DNA of 64,000 nt from Hyposmocoma kahamanoa (lineage: Eukaryota > Arthropoda > Insecta > Lepidoptera > Cosmopterigidae): NCBI RefSeq assembly GCF_003589595.1, contig NW_020653767.1, forward strand, positions 62,001-126,000, read 5' to 3'. The translations under genes and the position numbers were made by a program. Numbering within the stretch: the stretch's first letter is position 1; each line of letters begins with the position of its first letter. Of the stretch, positions 8,933 to 19,644 are shown piece after piece. The notes under the pieces are model-generated. The model saw nothing but the letters and a program-made list of their open reading frames with translations, made no database searches and was not told the DNA's origin.

Positions 8933-11035
8933 TCACCTGATGTTAAGCGACGATGTGACCGACGATGGGACGCGTTTGCCTAAAAAATGCATATTCACTC
9001 TAGCCTTGAATAGCCCCAAATTGTACTTTTCGGGAAATACAGATAGAGCCGGTAGAGCATTCCATTCCTTTGCCGTACGCATCAGAAAGGAGGAAGCAAA
9101 GCGCTTAGTGCGAATAGGTGGAATATCAACGACATAAGAATGGAGTGCTCCGGACCTTCTAGTCGACCGAAGGAGGAACGGTGAGGGCGGAACCAAATTG
9201 AAAAGTTCCTGCGCACACTCCCCGAAATGTATCCGATAGAAAACCGACAAGCAGGCTACTTTTCTGCGATGATCGAGATTTTGGAGCTTCGACTCCACAA
9301 GAGGATTATTGTTAATAAGTCTCTTTGCTTTACGCTCCACCGTGTCCAAGGCAGCTAACTGGTATTGGGCAGAGCCGTCCCAAAGGTGGCAGCAGTACTC
9401 CATACAGGATCGAACTTGTGCTTTATATAGATTTAAAAGCTGTTCAGGTGTGAAGTACCGCCTGACCTTGAAAAGTATGCCTAGTTTTCTGGCAGCAGTT
9501 TTTGCCAAGCACTCGATGTATCGCCCAAAGTTGAGGTTGGATGTTAAGTCCAGACCAAGTAGCTCAAGGTGGTCCCTTATCGGCACGGATACACCTCGGA
9601 AAGTCGGAGTAAGGTGTAGGGGACTCCGTTTTGATGAGAAAAGACACGCCTGTGTTTTAGCCGCATTAAACCTGACCCTGTTAGCATTTCCCCAGTCGGA
9701 AGCAACTTTCAGACTCAGGTTCAACCGGGTGACCATCGCCTCTCGCTTACACCGGATCTCTTCACTATTGTCTCTTATTCTTATTCTTATTCTTATATGC
9801 AGCAAGAATAGAGTGGCGGAGAGGACAGATCCCTGAGGTACACCGGCATTTATACCATGAGGAGCAGACGAGTAACCATCTACAACTACACGGATTGACC
9901 TATCCTTCAGAAAATCGCCTATCCATGTGCAAAAGCCAACAGGAATTCCGTAAGCTGGAAGCTTGTTTAACAGGCTATCATGCCAAACCCTATCAAAGGC
10001 CTTTGATATGTCGAGAGACACGGCAAGCGATTCACCGCGTTTCTCGACAACCTCGCTCCATAAATGTGTGGCGTACGCAAGAAGATCCCCAGTAGATCGT
10101 TCACGGCGAAAACCATATTGTCGATCACTGAGGAGATCGTTATCTTCGAGGTATCCAAGGAGACGGCTGTTCAATACGCGCTCCATAGTCTTACAGAGTA
10201 TGGAGGTGATTGCGATAGGTCGATAATTAGATGGGTCGGCATGACTACCTTTCTTAGGTACAGGCTGTACATTTGCAAGCTTCCAGGATTTCGGGACTTG
10301 TCCAGAACTCATAGAGAGGCGATACAGGCGAGTCAACACCGGAGACAACTCGGGTGCACAGTTCCGCAGGACAATCGCTGGGACTCCGTCAGGGCCACTG
10401 GCTTTGTTGACGTCTAATTTGCGTAAAGCTTTCAACACCTCTTTTTGACGGATAGTGATTTCGGGCATTTCCGAGTCACATCGAGGTAGTGTAGGTGGTG
10501 TTTGCAAAGTAGCGTCAAGACGGGAGTTGGAAGCAAAAAGAGAAACAAAAAGATTTGCTTTCTCTTCAGCGGTATGAGCCAGCGATCCGTCATCTCTCAT
10601 TAAAGGCGGAAGGGATGACCTGCAGAAATTCGCTTCGACCGATTTAGCGAGTGACCAGAATGCTTTACTCCCTGATGGGTATGAAGCTAACCTGACCCCA
10701 ATACGACTAATATGGCCGAAGCGAGCTTTCCGTATCGCTTTTTTGCAGGATCTAGCGGCTTTATTAAAGTCTTTCTTCAGACGGAGGGTTTCCGGTGCTT
10801 TGCGATCTCGAGCATCAGCCCAAGCCTGGTACGCAGATTGCTTTAGCATTTCCGCAGAAACACACTCAGCGTTAAACCAAGGGCGAGCTTTGCCGCTGGA
10901 GGAGACTTCGAAATACGGAATAAAGTATTCCATAGCCCGAATAATCACCTCAGAGACGGCAGACGCGCAGCACGTCGGATCGTCAGAAGAGAAGCACAGC
11001 TGCCGCCAGGGATAAGATGCAAAGAAATGCCGCAT
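8933..11035 (-). CDS. LINE reverse transcriptase with a palm deletion
   Basis: The frame is 700 codons with no internal stop. In order it has a linker region (residues 1-180), then the RT signature NYRPIAITS, then [11 protein letters not shown], then [16 protein letters not shown] (motif A, carrying a catalytic Asp), then [17 protein letters not shown] (motif B region). Next comes an Arg-Ile repeat where the YADD-containing motif C should be, and finally thumb and C-terminal parts ([27 protein letters not shown]). The endonuclease is missing because the element is 5' truncated. Loss of YADD makes the polymerase inactive even though the frame is intact. Family identity as a CR1/jockey-like non-LTR RT is firm; the exact clade is not. 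Confidence 0.85.
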   Translation of the reverse strand: MRHFFASYPWRQLCFSSDDPTCCASAVSEVIIRAMEYFIPYFEVSSSGKARPWFNAECVSAEMLKQSAYQAWADARDRKAPETLRLKKDFNKAARSCKKAIRKARFGHISRIGVRLASYPSGSKAFWSLAKSVEANFCRSSLPPLMRDDGSLAHTAEEKANLFVSLFASNSRLDATLQTPPTLPRCDSEMPEITIRQKEVLKALRKLDVNKASGPDGVPAIVLRNCAPELSPVLTRLYRLSMSSGQVPKSWKLANVQPVPKKGSHADPSNYRPIAITSILCKTMERVLNSRLLGYLEDNDLLSDRQYGFRRERSTGDLLAYATHLWSEVVEKRGESLAVSLDISKAFDRVWHDSLLNKLPAYGIPVGFCTWIGDFLKDRSIRVVVDGYSSAPHGINAGVPQGSVLSATLFLLHIRIRIRIRDNSEEIRCKREAMVTRLNLSLKVASDWGNANRVRFNAAKTQACLFSSKRSPLHLTPTFRGVSVPIRDHLELLGLDLTSNLNFGRYIECLAKTAARKLGILFKVRRYFTPEQLLNLYKAQVRSCMEYCCHLWDGSAQYQLAALDTVERKAKRLINNNPLVESKLQNLDHRRKVACLSVFYRIHFGECAQELFNLVPPSPFLLRSTRRSGALHSYVVDIPPIRTKRFASSFLMRTAKEWNALPALSVFPEKYNLGLFKARVNMHFLGKRVPSSVTSSLNIR
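9771..9798. repeat. TTATTC microsatellite inside the LINE ORF
   Basis: About four TTATTC units (9775-9796) encode, on the minus strand, the in-frame run [10 protein letters not shown]. It sits exactly where the LINE would be expected to encode the short segment with YADD. It is a hexamer repeat whose 6-bp unit preserves the frame. Confidence 0.85.
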
Positions 11036-11893
11036 CGCATCCCAATCAGCTTAACAGCAAAGTTTCATAGTGAAATGAGAAAAATTTGTAGCAATCACCG
11101 GATCTCCTTCGAAAGTATGCGTAAGGAAACCATGGCAAAGCTGTGCGAATTATATGGAACTAGCAAAGTGTCTGACATCAAAGTTGGGGGACGAAAAATA
11201 TTCACCACTGCTACGCCTCATGACGTTGATCGCTTGCGTGTTGTTCTTGAACAAACTGCTCAAAACAACAAAGAAATTGTCGATATGGCAACCATATTCG
11301 CAGAATCAAGGGGCTGTACTACCACAAAAGACTTTATACTCTATGCCGAACATTTTGTCGCCGATTTAAACGAAACTGTGAAGAATTATAATTTACGGTA
11401 TGAAAACGATTTGAATGCGGCAAAGGCGAGACCGAACTTCAATCAAGCAACGTTTGACCGAGATTATGGAATAGTAGGAAAAAGGAAACAATTCTTTAAA
11501 GAAAAGGCATTGAACACATATAGGGGAGATAATGCTGAAACCGGACATGCAGAACTGAATGAACGATTTCAAGATCTCAAGAGCAAGGTCAGTCCACTGA
11601 ATCAGAATTGTAAGCCTGCATTCGGCAGTGACAATGTTGCCACTTACCATTACTTGAAGCACAAAGACGACTTCACTTTTAGAGGGGAACTGACTCCGGA
11701 GGAGTATTTCCGCTTGGCCGAAGAAATTGTTGGCATTCCTACAAACAAAACAAATTCAATGCTAAGTCAAGATGGCAGTTGCACAATGATTACTTACATT
11801 GATCCCGTGAATAAAGCTAAAGCCATTGTCATCAATTTTAATAGAACAGAAGATGTCACATCGATAATAGCTACGGTCATGTATAATCGGTAA
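11027..11893 (+). CDS. Gene 1, C-terminal segment beyond the LINE
   Basis: The open frame has 288 codons; the first five or so (to about 11044) belong to the LINE edge, and host sequence begins around [13 protein letters not shown]. Residues 10-130 are predicted helical and charged. Residues 130-190 are polar. Residues 200-288 form a compact module with [10 protein letters not shown] (H208, H212), then [11 protein letters not shown], then two strand-like segments (TMITYIDP and AKAIVINF) and the end IIATVMYNR. The last module recalls the general H-x3-KH...EY-x3-A layout of bacterial polymorphic-toxin nuclease domains of the barnase/EndoU/ColicinE5-RelE type; this is a visual resemblance only. 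It must be the continuation of the exon at 8733-8888, because it has no splice acceptor of its own and no independent promoter or start context. Confidence 0.65.
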   Translation: MPHRIPISLTAKFHSEMRKICSNHRISFESMRKETMAKLCELYGTSKVSDIKVGGRKIFTTATPHDVDRLRVVLEQTAQNNKEIVDMATIFAESRGCTTTKDFILYAEHFVADLNETVKNYNLRYENDLNAAKARPNFNQATFDRDYGIVGKRKQFFKEKALNTYRGDNAETGHAELNERFQDLKSKVSPLNQNCKPAFGSDNVATYHYLKHKDDFTFRGELTPEEYFRLAEEIVGIPTNKTNSMLSQDGSCTMITYIDPVNKAKAIVINFNRTEDVTSIIATVMYNR

Positions 11894-11924
11894 AGGCAGA
11901 AGATACTAATCCATAAGTGGGCGT

Positions 11925-12530
11925 GGCGCTTTCTGTCTAATATGTACTATTATAATAAGTTTTTGATGAAAGAAAACGACCTCAAAAGTTTGCTTATCCG
12001 CTTTCGCTGTGTTCGTTACATCTATTTGCCCAGTTTTATTGAAATCGGTTAACGGAAAGTGGGGAAAATCCAATGAACCGCATTCACCCCTTCATGTGCC
12101 ACCCTTAGAGATGGAATATTTTTTTCAAATTTGATCGGGACCGCTGCTGATGCTGACCGCTCCTTTCCAACAACAATCATAGAAATCGGTTAAGAAATGG
12201 CGGAGTAATCGCGTTAACATACACCCAAAAAATATCCAACAAAGAAAACCTCTACCTTTTTTGAAGTCGGTTAAAAATGAAGTATCATGTACAAAATCTT
12301 GCCTATGCCTATTAAATTTGAGGATTTCCCTCGATTTCCACGGTATCTCCTCATCATATTCTGACTTGGTGACAACGGGGCCCCGTCGAAAGCATGCCGG
12401 GGCCCTTACAAACAAAAAGAATTTTCAAAATCGGTCTTCAACTGACGGAGAAATCGGTAAACATACATAAAAAATACATACAGTCGAACAAAGAACCTTC
12501 TGCTTTTTTGAAGTTGGTTAAAAATAACAA
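11925..12530 (+). repeat. AAATCGGTTAA repeat family (two linked copies)
   Basis: The blocks ATTGAAATCGGTTAACGGAAAGT, GCCACCCTTAGAGATGGAAT, AATCGGTTAAGAAATGGCGGAGTAATCGCG and TTTTTTGAAGTCGGTTAAAAAT occur here, with a second partial copy from about 12285. The same blocks recur at 37825-38070 (plus) and 48150-48365, 49020-49165 and 57595-57890 (minus). It is a common unnamed insect dispersed repeat; class unknown. It follows the gene 1 stop within 35 bp. Confidence 0.7.
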
Positions 12531-13715
12531 AGTGGTAAAAATATAACATTAATTTAATTATGAAAATCATCCACTCAATATTGGCCATACGTTTACGAGA
12601 TCATTTGCTATCGCTATAAGACGTTTTCCAATACCTATGTAGCCTTCGATCATGTAGCTGTTAAGTTATATTCGCAATTGATTTAGTACATACGAAAGCT
12701 GTTGCAGCGAAGCGCCACGTATATGAATAAAATAAATTAACACAATATTATGGACGGAAGTACCAATGTGTACGTATAGTAATCGAAGTCTTACACATAC
12801 ACACTTATTAGTGCATCGAATAATTGAAGGAAAATATTTTTAATTATTCAGAAGAAGATGCTTAATCATTCCATCATCACCAGTATAGGTCATCAAAATA
12901 ATTCTATTTTATACGTGTGCGGACTTGTATTCGTATTAAATGTTCGTTTTTTGTCCTTTAAACTTTTTGTATTCTTTTCTGCTTTTTATCGCGCTTCTTA
13001 CGACTAAAGAAATATACTTTTCTGTCTTAAATCAGGTTTATATTAAGTATGTTATTATTTGTATTGTTTCGCTCCTCACAAATATCTTAATTAATGGTCT
13101 GGTCTAATGTATTTCATTACATGATCTGGTACAGTCCCACCATGAGATCGCATCTCCTGCCAGAGAGGTCTCTTTGAAAATCAGTGATGTGCAAACTAAG
13201 CCTGCACAGCACTTACTGAATTAAGAACCCTCATTTTTAACCACATTTGTAACGATTTCTACACCGTTTGTAACCATAGTTATAGCATTTTGTTTTAGTT
13301 CACAATCTATTTATAAGACTTTTCATTTGTATGTTTTGTGTTTCTTTTTTTGTGCGTGTGGCAAATACATTAATTTGGGATATAATCCAAAATTTAAAAA
13401 ACCAGAACAAACACATTGCCTTATATGTTTTACATAGAAAATGAAACTAGACAATTATACTGGTTACTTTCAGAGTAACATCTCCAATAAAAGTCATTAT
13501 GTTCCGTGATGCGTAAAGCAGGATACGCGTAATCCTTACTTTAGGAAATTTGGATGCTTGTTGTTTCCCACTAAATGTTATTTTTTTATATTCTTTCTCT
13601 TGTCAACTTATCTGCTTTCATTGTCGTTTTTGTATTTGATGTAGCTTTTAGTTTTTGGTTTTATATAACTCTACGTTAGGCCGTGCACGATATAAGTATA
13701 TCAGGAAGTATTTTT
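12531..13715. other. Non-coding AT-rich sequence
   Basis: No coding or repeat structure can be supported. AATAAA at about 12726-12731 could be a poly(A) signal for gene 1, but lies 830 bp from the stop beyond a repeat. Confidence 0.45.
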
Positions 13716-13717
13716 TA

Positions 13718-14050
13718 ATTCAGTTATAGACTACTTTATTATTAGCCACGCAGACGATGCTGCCATCATCTTCAGTGGTTGCAGCTGAGATACAAATAAA
13801 TATGTAATCAAGGCGAGTGTGATATGTCGCGGACAGCAGCCTGACTTGGGAACAACCTCCTGGCTCTACCTGCCGGAAACTAAACTCATGTTTTCACAAG
13901 ACTTGTGCATCTGCGTCATCGGACTCCCCACATGTTTCTGTTCACGGCTGTAAGTCTGACCGGCGAGCTTCGTGCCAACGCCAAAGCGCTATCCCTACCA
14001 TAACTGCGCATAAGACATTCGCAGAGAGGTGCGTCATGTCATATAACTAA
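13718..14050 (+). pseudogene. Degenerate LINE reverse transcriptase fragment
   Basis: A reading of SHADDAAIIFSG near 13742-13777 matches the motif C neighbourhood of an RT (Tyr replaced by His). Further broken frames include KTKLMFSQ-like and SPHMFLFTAVSL-like pieces. Multiple stops and frame changes make it a dead remnant. The clade cannot be given. Confidence 0.45.
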
Positions 14051-14469
14051 ACGTATGTTAACTAAACGCCTTCGCCACCCCTGCAATATTATATTAAGTA
14101 AAATTAAGCTCTATCTACTTTGCTTTTATTTATAATTCGTATTATATAAATTCAAAACCATCATTATTAAACTTGGTTTTGGTATTGTACACACTTTCCA
14201 CTCGCGGTATTCTCAAACTAGTAACAAAGGCACTTTGATTTTATTTATTTTTATTTCCGCGGGGAGGGAATAAAAATTTAAAGTTGATTTGTAACGAAGA
14301 TGTGTTTCTGGTTTTGTAATTCAATACGATTTATATATAATACATGTACTTGGAAATATTTTTATTTTTAATCACATTTTGAAATCGAAATTAAAACTAT
14401 GTACCTACATTTTATATAAATATATGTTGTCGCCGCATTCGTTTGTTTTTTAGTGAAACAAAAAATAAG

Positions 14470-14795
14470 CCTGATGTTCTTCACTGATTTTTCTAAGGCA
14501 ATCGAAAAAGTAAACCACTCTATTCTGTGTAACTGATTATGTACTTTTTTAACACTTGGATACTTGCTACTCTGCGTAACACCGTATATTTTCAATAGAA
14601 GCCAGCTTCTTGCAATGAGTGGCGATTTCTCCTCGCCAGTAATAGCAGGAGTTCCTCAGGGCTCGTATCTTCGACCGCTGCTTTTCATAGTTTTCATTAA
14701 CAAACTTATTGGTCGTCTATCTTGCAAGTGGTTATCCCATGCGAATGATCTTAACATTATTGTACTACTACAACTAGCCTGGAAAACGCAATAAG
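14470..14795 (+). pseudogene. Degenerate LINE RT fragment with motifs A and B
   Basis: FFTDFSKAIEKVNHSILCN (motif A region, about 14478-14535) is followed after a frame break by SPVIAGVPQGSYLRPLLFIV (motif B region, about 14634-14690) and by SHANDLNII, a decayed YADD (about 14736-14760). It is clearly an RT palm, with stops and substitutions at catalytic positions. Confidence 0.65.
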
Positions 14796-14904
14796 TACAG
14801 TGATTTGGACTCTTTTCACGGCGGGTGCACCACATGATTCTTAGTGCCAGTAAATTGTTTCATAATCTCTTTCTGGTGACTTTCGTAATAGCTTTACAAT
14901 ATTA

Positions 14905-15000
14905 GGTATTTTTATTTTTATATAAAATAGACACGCGCTGGACGACCATCTCACCTGATTGTAAAGTTTTTCAAGCAATTACAACTTTGTGGTGGCGATG
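14905..15000 (-). repeat. 3' end of the same LINE family as in gene 1
   Basis: The sequence ATTTTTATATAAAATAGACACGCGCTGG with CATCTCACCTGATTGTAAAG is a near match to the 3' UTR and tail of the LINE at 8889. It is an isolated 3' stub in the same orientation (minus). Confidence 0.6.
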
Positions 15001-15204
15001 CCATGCCATGTGGTGGTGGTGCCATTGTCTCGGAGTAAGGGTGAGTATGCTTTAAACATGATGCAACGGAAAAATGCAATACAGTTATTTTCAATCCAAT
15101 TATTGTATAATAAGTTCAGGCATTTTATGCATTTTGTACAATTTAATGAACAATAATATTTAAAGTATATACCAGTATTGTAATCCTATAATGGCGAGTA
15201 CATC

Positions 15205-15985
15205 ACTCACCTCCGATTTGCTGACGATATCGTGGCCATAGCAGAATCGTTGGAAGAGCTTGGCACCATGCTCGGTGACATCAATAAAGTTTCCCAGCAG
15301 GTGGATCTAAAAATGGACATCAACAAGACGAAACTCATGTCGAATGTCCATGTTGTACCCACCGCTAGAACAGTGGGAACCTTTACTTTCGAAGTTATTG
15401 ACGAGTATGTCCACCTCGGACAAACCGTTCAAATAGGCAGAGCCAACTTCGAGTCGAATCGGACTCGGTTGGGCAATAGCTTTCGGGAAGCTCCGGGACG
15501 TCTTCTCGCCCGCAACACCGCAGTCCTTGAAGACAAAAGTCTTCGAGCAGTGCGTGTAGCCAGCGACGACCTACAGCTCTGAGACGTGGTCACTTACTAT
15601 AGGCCTCATAAAAAAGCTCAGTCACTCAACGAACTATGGAACGAGGAATACTCGGCGCTTCTCTGCGTGATCGAATCAGAAATGAGGAGATCCGTAGAAG
15701 AACGAAAGTCACCAACGTAGCTCAAAGGATTAGCAAGTTGAAGTGGCAGTGCGCAGGGCACATTGCTCGTAGAACTGAAAGCCGTTAGGGCAGAAAGGTT
15801 CTTGAATAGAGATCACGAACCGAAAGGCGGTCAGGGGGACGGTCCCCTACTAGATGTACGGATGACCTGGTAAGGGCAGCGGGTAACCGATGGATGCACG
15901 TCGCGTCCGACCGCCTAGTCTGGCAATCTTTGGGGGAGGCCTATGTTCAGTAGTGGACGTCTGCCGGCTGATATGATGATGATGA
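15205..15985 (+). pseudogene. RTE-like LINE, 3' half, broken
   Basis: HLRFADDIVAIAES (FADD at 15217-15228) opens a 125-codon stretch of RT palm and thumb ending at a TGA (15580-15582). The following C-terminal part is recognisable in shifted frames with stops: SLRDRIRNEEIRRRTKV, LKWQCAGHIARR, TRCTDDLVRAAGNRWM and WQSLGEAYVQ. This order (WxGHxxR, then DDxxxxxGxxWMxxAxDRxxW, then LGEAYVQQW) is characteristic of RTE-clade LINEs. The copy is inactive. Confidence 0.75.
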
Positions 15986-15989
15986 AGTA

Positions 15990-17700
15990 TAAATTAGTGA
16001 AAAGTCACCGACTGCAAGAAAATATTAATGATAAGACTCATCGATAATAATCATAGATAAGATGCATCGTCAAATGATCGTCATCGTCAAAAAAAACAAT
16101 CATAGTTCAATGTAATAAAATATACCATAATTTCTTGTGAGAATTTTTAATTAATTTAAAAACTACAATTTGTCAGTTACCTCAAATCAATACTATAGGT
16201 AACTATTATTTTAACAATATTATTATAATTAGTTTTCGCATAAATAACTTGCTGCACAAATATCTGTGATCAATATCATATTACTTTAAAAAAACATGAA
16301 ACGTAAGAGAGCACAAATATTTTCTATTAATATTGTCCAGTGTTCGCCTTCGCAAGATACAGTTGTAATTAGTCTACATCGGCGCATTGCTCGTAATTTA
16401 AAACAGGCGTTCATTTTTGGTCATGCAAATCGTCATTACTCACCGCCCCACCGACATCACTTTAACTGTAATGAAATAGAATAGTTGAACTACCTTAAAG
16501 GATACCAGGGGCCAGCACCTACGGATACGAGGGACTACGAAACCGGCGCATGTGCGTTGTACAGCAAGCAATCATTATGTGCAGAGTGCTTTGAAGTTCT
16601 GAACGTGTTCTATATTTTAAAGATATTAGGAATAGCGTTATTAGTCACAATATGAGTATTTTGAACAATATAACCTTAAAATAGTCTTTATTTTAAGATC
16701 TATTAGAAATAATTTAAATTCTTCATATTCTAATTACATATTTTAAGCTACAGTACGTTTTATAAAAAAAGGACATAATCAATGAATTTCAAAAGATTGC
16801 CTAAAACTAGCTATCCGGTTTTACGGTCCCAAAAATATTTTTGTGCATACGATATTAGGTAACAATAATTATAATAAATGATGTAATCAAACAATTTGTT
16901 AATTTGTATTTATTAGCAATAATCATAGTTGTAATCAATCTTTGATTGGGTAATTAGGAACTTAAACATTAAAAAAAAATAACTTATGTCTATTAGAGAT
17001 GCTAAAGGAACTTTAACGTTCTCCAAAAAAACATTAATAAATTATTTATAATTTATATACATTCGATTTTCTTGTAGAACAAAAAAATATATCAATCGCA
17101 TGTTTGAAAAGCTTTGAAGTTCTCATTTGAAAAAGTATTCTAATATCAGATATCCAATATTAAGCTCGCATATGCATCCGATATTAAGATTTCACAAAGT
17201 CAAAAAAACTCACTACAACTTAATATAAAATATAATAGAAAATATTTATACATTCATTTGTATTAATAGATGCTAGACTTTATAAAGCATAGCATGTGCA
17301 ATGATAATTTGTACTTACCCCGGACGAAAACAACACTTTTTCGTAGAATAATATAATTATTTTATATTGGAAAACATGGTCTCACTGTTCTGCCATTTTA
17401 AAAGTAGTCAGCAGATTTTTTTTACCATTTTATAGTTGGCTATTAAAACATGAAATAATAAATAGATGGCATTATAGAAAAAAAGAGATAGTCCACCATC
17501 CGAAATTAGGCAACTATCCGATTTATGGTGCTTTTCTCCTACTATTACTAGTGTCAGGTCACATCGGCGACAGGGCAATGAATTACACTAATCAAATATT
17601 TGCTGTGGTTTGATTATTAGAACAAATGTACGTACGTACAATACCTTCGTTGGTAGGTCAATGACAATACCTTATTAATATTATTCGCTTGCACTCACCG
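15990..17700. other. Very AT-rich non-coding sequence
   Basis: No gene, repeat family or splice-bounded frame can be supported. The 62-codon frame at 16296-16484 lacks any recognisable feature. Confidence 0.5.
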
Positions 17701-17710
17701 TTTCGGTTAT

Positions 17711-17724
17711 AGGTGGCGCCATCT
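17711..17724. promoter_or_regulatory. CTCF-like motif
   Basis: AGGTGGCGCCATCT contains the insect CTCF core (AGRTGGCGCC), here almost symmetrical so that both strands match. It lies in the gap between gene 1 and gene 2, where an insulator would be plausible. Motif presence alone is weak evidence; a second AGATGGCGCC occurs at 23223-23232 inside the ORF1-like gene. Confidence 0.35.
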
Positions 17725-19080
17725 AGTAACAATGCGGGAAACTTTTAATCCATCATCGTACCGTGCCGTGTCGCCGTCGTCCGTCCTAAAGCCGAACACC
17801 GATCCTTTCAAAATTGTCTAATGGTCTATTCCACCAGATGGGTCCACCAGCAGTCTCCTTAAAGTTTTTACATTTACCATATTTTGTTGAAGTCATGTGA
17901 ATATTATTTTATTTTGGTATGTACATACGCCAATAAACTAAGGAAGGAAATACTAATTTCCTTACATAACTAGTTAGGTACTATGTTTTCGTTGCCGATA
18001 TTAGCGATATAAAGTCAAATATTTTTGATACCAATTTAACAAATAAACGCATGGTCGACGTAGTAATCGAACACTATAATGTACTGCAACTCCCACCATC
18101 ATCTGCACTTCCAACTGAGCTAAGTCTGCCTATACAGCACCGCATGCAACCACAGAATAAATAAGCGCCAGTCGCTAGTCGCCATGCTGCGATGCGGTGT
18201 CAACATCACACAGGTAGCACACTACGAAGCACCTCGAGATATTTTGCAATCAAAATAAACACGCGAAAATATATCCAACAATAGTCCGTTTCAAGCTATT
18301 TTCTAAAAAATACCTAAACAAACCGGTCACTAACCCGACCATAGACGGTTTAGTGATGCTCAAATTGTGCTGCCAATTATAAATCAACTAATTAATTCAA
18401 AAGTTTAACTGAATCAGTTTGAACAACTGTTTTATTTTATGCAATTTGGCTACTGATTACTAACAAAAAATTGTGCTTCGATACTGAGCTAAAATATTTT
18501 CATGAACAGAATTGAAAATTTGTACTTAATATTTACGGGTTGTAGTGAGCTTCTCGCACTGACCGTCGTGAATATAAGTAGTAAAAGGTGAAACATAATA
18601 AATCCACGACTTATGAAAAGCTAAGTTTATTAAGCTGAATTAAGCTTAATTTTTAAACAATAAACTGAGCTTTTCAGACACACAGTAAGGCAAATCTTCC
18701 TTTATGCTATACATAGTTATATGTATTGTTACAAGCACACATCAAAATAATTAATAATGTTTAATTCCTTCGACCGGATCGAAGGAATTTTTTCTGAGTG
18801 TTTTTTCTGAGTGTTCGATCTTTGTATTAATAATTATAACAAACTAGTGGAGTGATTTCACAAAAAATAATTGAATATCAATTCAATAAAAATTTAATTA
18901 ATGTTTAATTTGTGAAGTCACTGTAGACGCGCTGTGATTTTTAAAAAAAATGTGAATATCTAAAAGAACATAGAACAATAATTAATATGAAATAATATTA
19001 TAATAATACTAAATAATGCGTTATAAATAAAATACAAATTAATAAACGGTGAAGCGATTGTTAACGATTCAAAATAAGAG
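17725..19080. other. Non-coding sequence, one SINE-tail fragment
   Basis: AT-rich, no coding structure. About 18755-18870 resembles the tail of a SINE at 32.6 kb (TGTTCGATCTTTGTATTAATAATT followed by AACTAGTGGAGTGATTTCA); otherwise nothing is seen. Confidence 0.45.
18755..18870 (+). repeat. SINE-D tail fragment
   Basis: It shares TGTTCGATxTTTGTATxxAATAATT and xAxxAGTGGAGTxATTTCA with 32690-32755, where the same tail is preceded by a tRNA-like head. The head is missing or replaced here by a short inverted motif (TTCCTTCGACCGGATCGAAGGAA, 18767-18789). Confidence 0.45.
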
Positions 19081-19083
19081 TGT

Positions 19084-19270
19084 GTGTTTGTGTGTTGTGC
19101 CGCTTCTTGCGGTCAATATGTGATAAGCTACTTCGGGATATCGCAAGTGTACAGGGAGAATAGGAGGGGCGAGAGGACAGAGCCTTGCGGGACTCCGGCT
19201 CTTACGGGGAGTTGTTGGCCTGCTGTACCGCTCGCAGTCTCTTATAGTGTGCGAGCGGGACGGCACCAAT
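19084..19270 (-). pseudogene. LINE RT fragment, inverted
   Basis: On the minus strand about 19137-19210 reads [20 protein letters not shown] and continues with CDIPK, the motif B region of a jockey-type RT. It matches the element at 19645-21400 (which has YTCDIPK at its deleted palm). It lies head-to-head with a plus-strand 3' UTR piece of the same family at 19280-19415. Confidence 0.65.
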
Positions 19271-19279
19271 GTAGGAGCG

Positions 19280-19415
19280 GGACAGCAGAACTATAACTAT
19301 TCCAAGCAAGACCCGCCTGCCTCTCTTTAGGGGCTATGAGCATTCAGCTCGTCGTTTTTTCCGGTGGCGCAGTCAAGGCCATCAGCGGCCGACTGCAAAA
19401 TATATAAAAAAAGCC
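19280..19415 (+). repeat. Jockey-type LINE 3' UTR and poly(A)
   Basis: TTTAGGGGCTATGAGCATTCAGCTCG, the block GGCGCAGTCAAGGCCATCAG and an A-rich end closely match the 3' end of the LINE that finishes near 21400. The coding part that should precede it is absent; the inverted RT fragment takes its place. Confidence 0.65.
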
Positions 19416-19644
19416 TGCCTCTCATTTGCAATTACAATACATATCAATTGCAATAAAACAATTTCCGGAAATCCAGACTTCGAAAAAAGTAATGAATTAA
19501 AATTTGGTTGTTATAACAACTCTATATCACTCCTTGTAGCTATATTTATACATGTATCTATGTATGTGGAACACCTTTATCCGACCAATGGTGATAAGTG
19601 ATTTCGATAAGTGAAACATACGTTATTCAAATTGAAACTTTGTC

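Larger units (their letters stand above)
8889..11044 (-). mobile_element. 5'-truncated CR1/jockey-like LINE inserted in gene 1
   Basis: On the minus strand the element carries the C-terminal part of a non-LTR polyprotein, a short 3' UTR with the block ATCAGGTGAGATTGTGGCC, and an AT-dinucleotide plus A tail abutting the gene 1 exon at 8889. The same 3' block recurs at about 14.9, 33.1 and 37.7 kb. The pentamer ATCAG is present at both edges (8884-8888 and 11045-11049) and could be a very short target duplication, but joining there does not restore the gene 1 frame, so the exact 5' junction is unsure. The element is about 2.16 kb long, with its whole remaining ORF open, which suggests a recent insertion. 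Confidence 0.8.
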
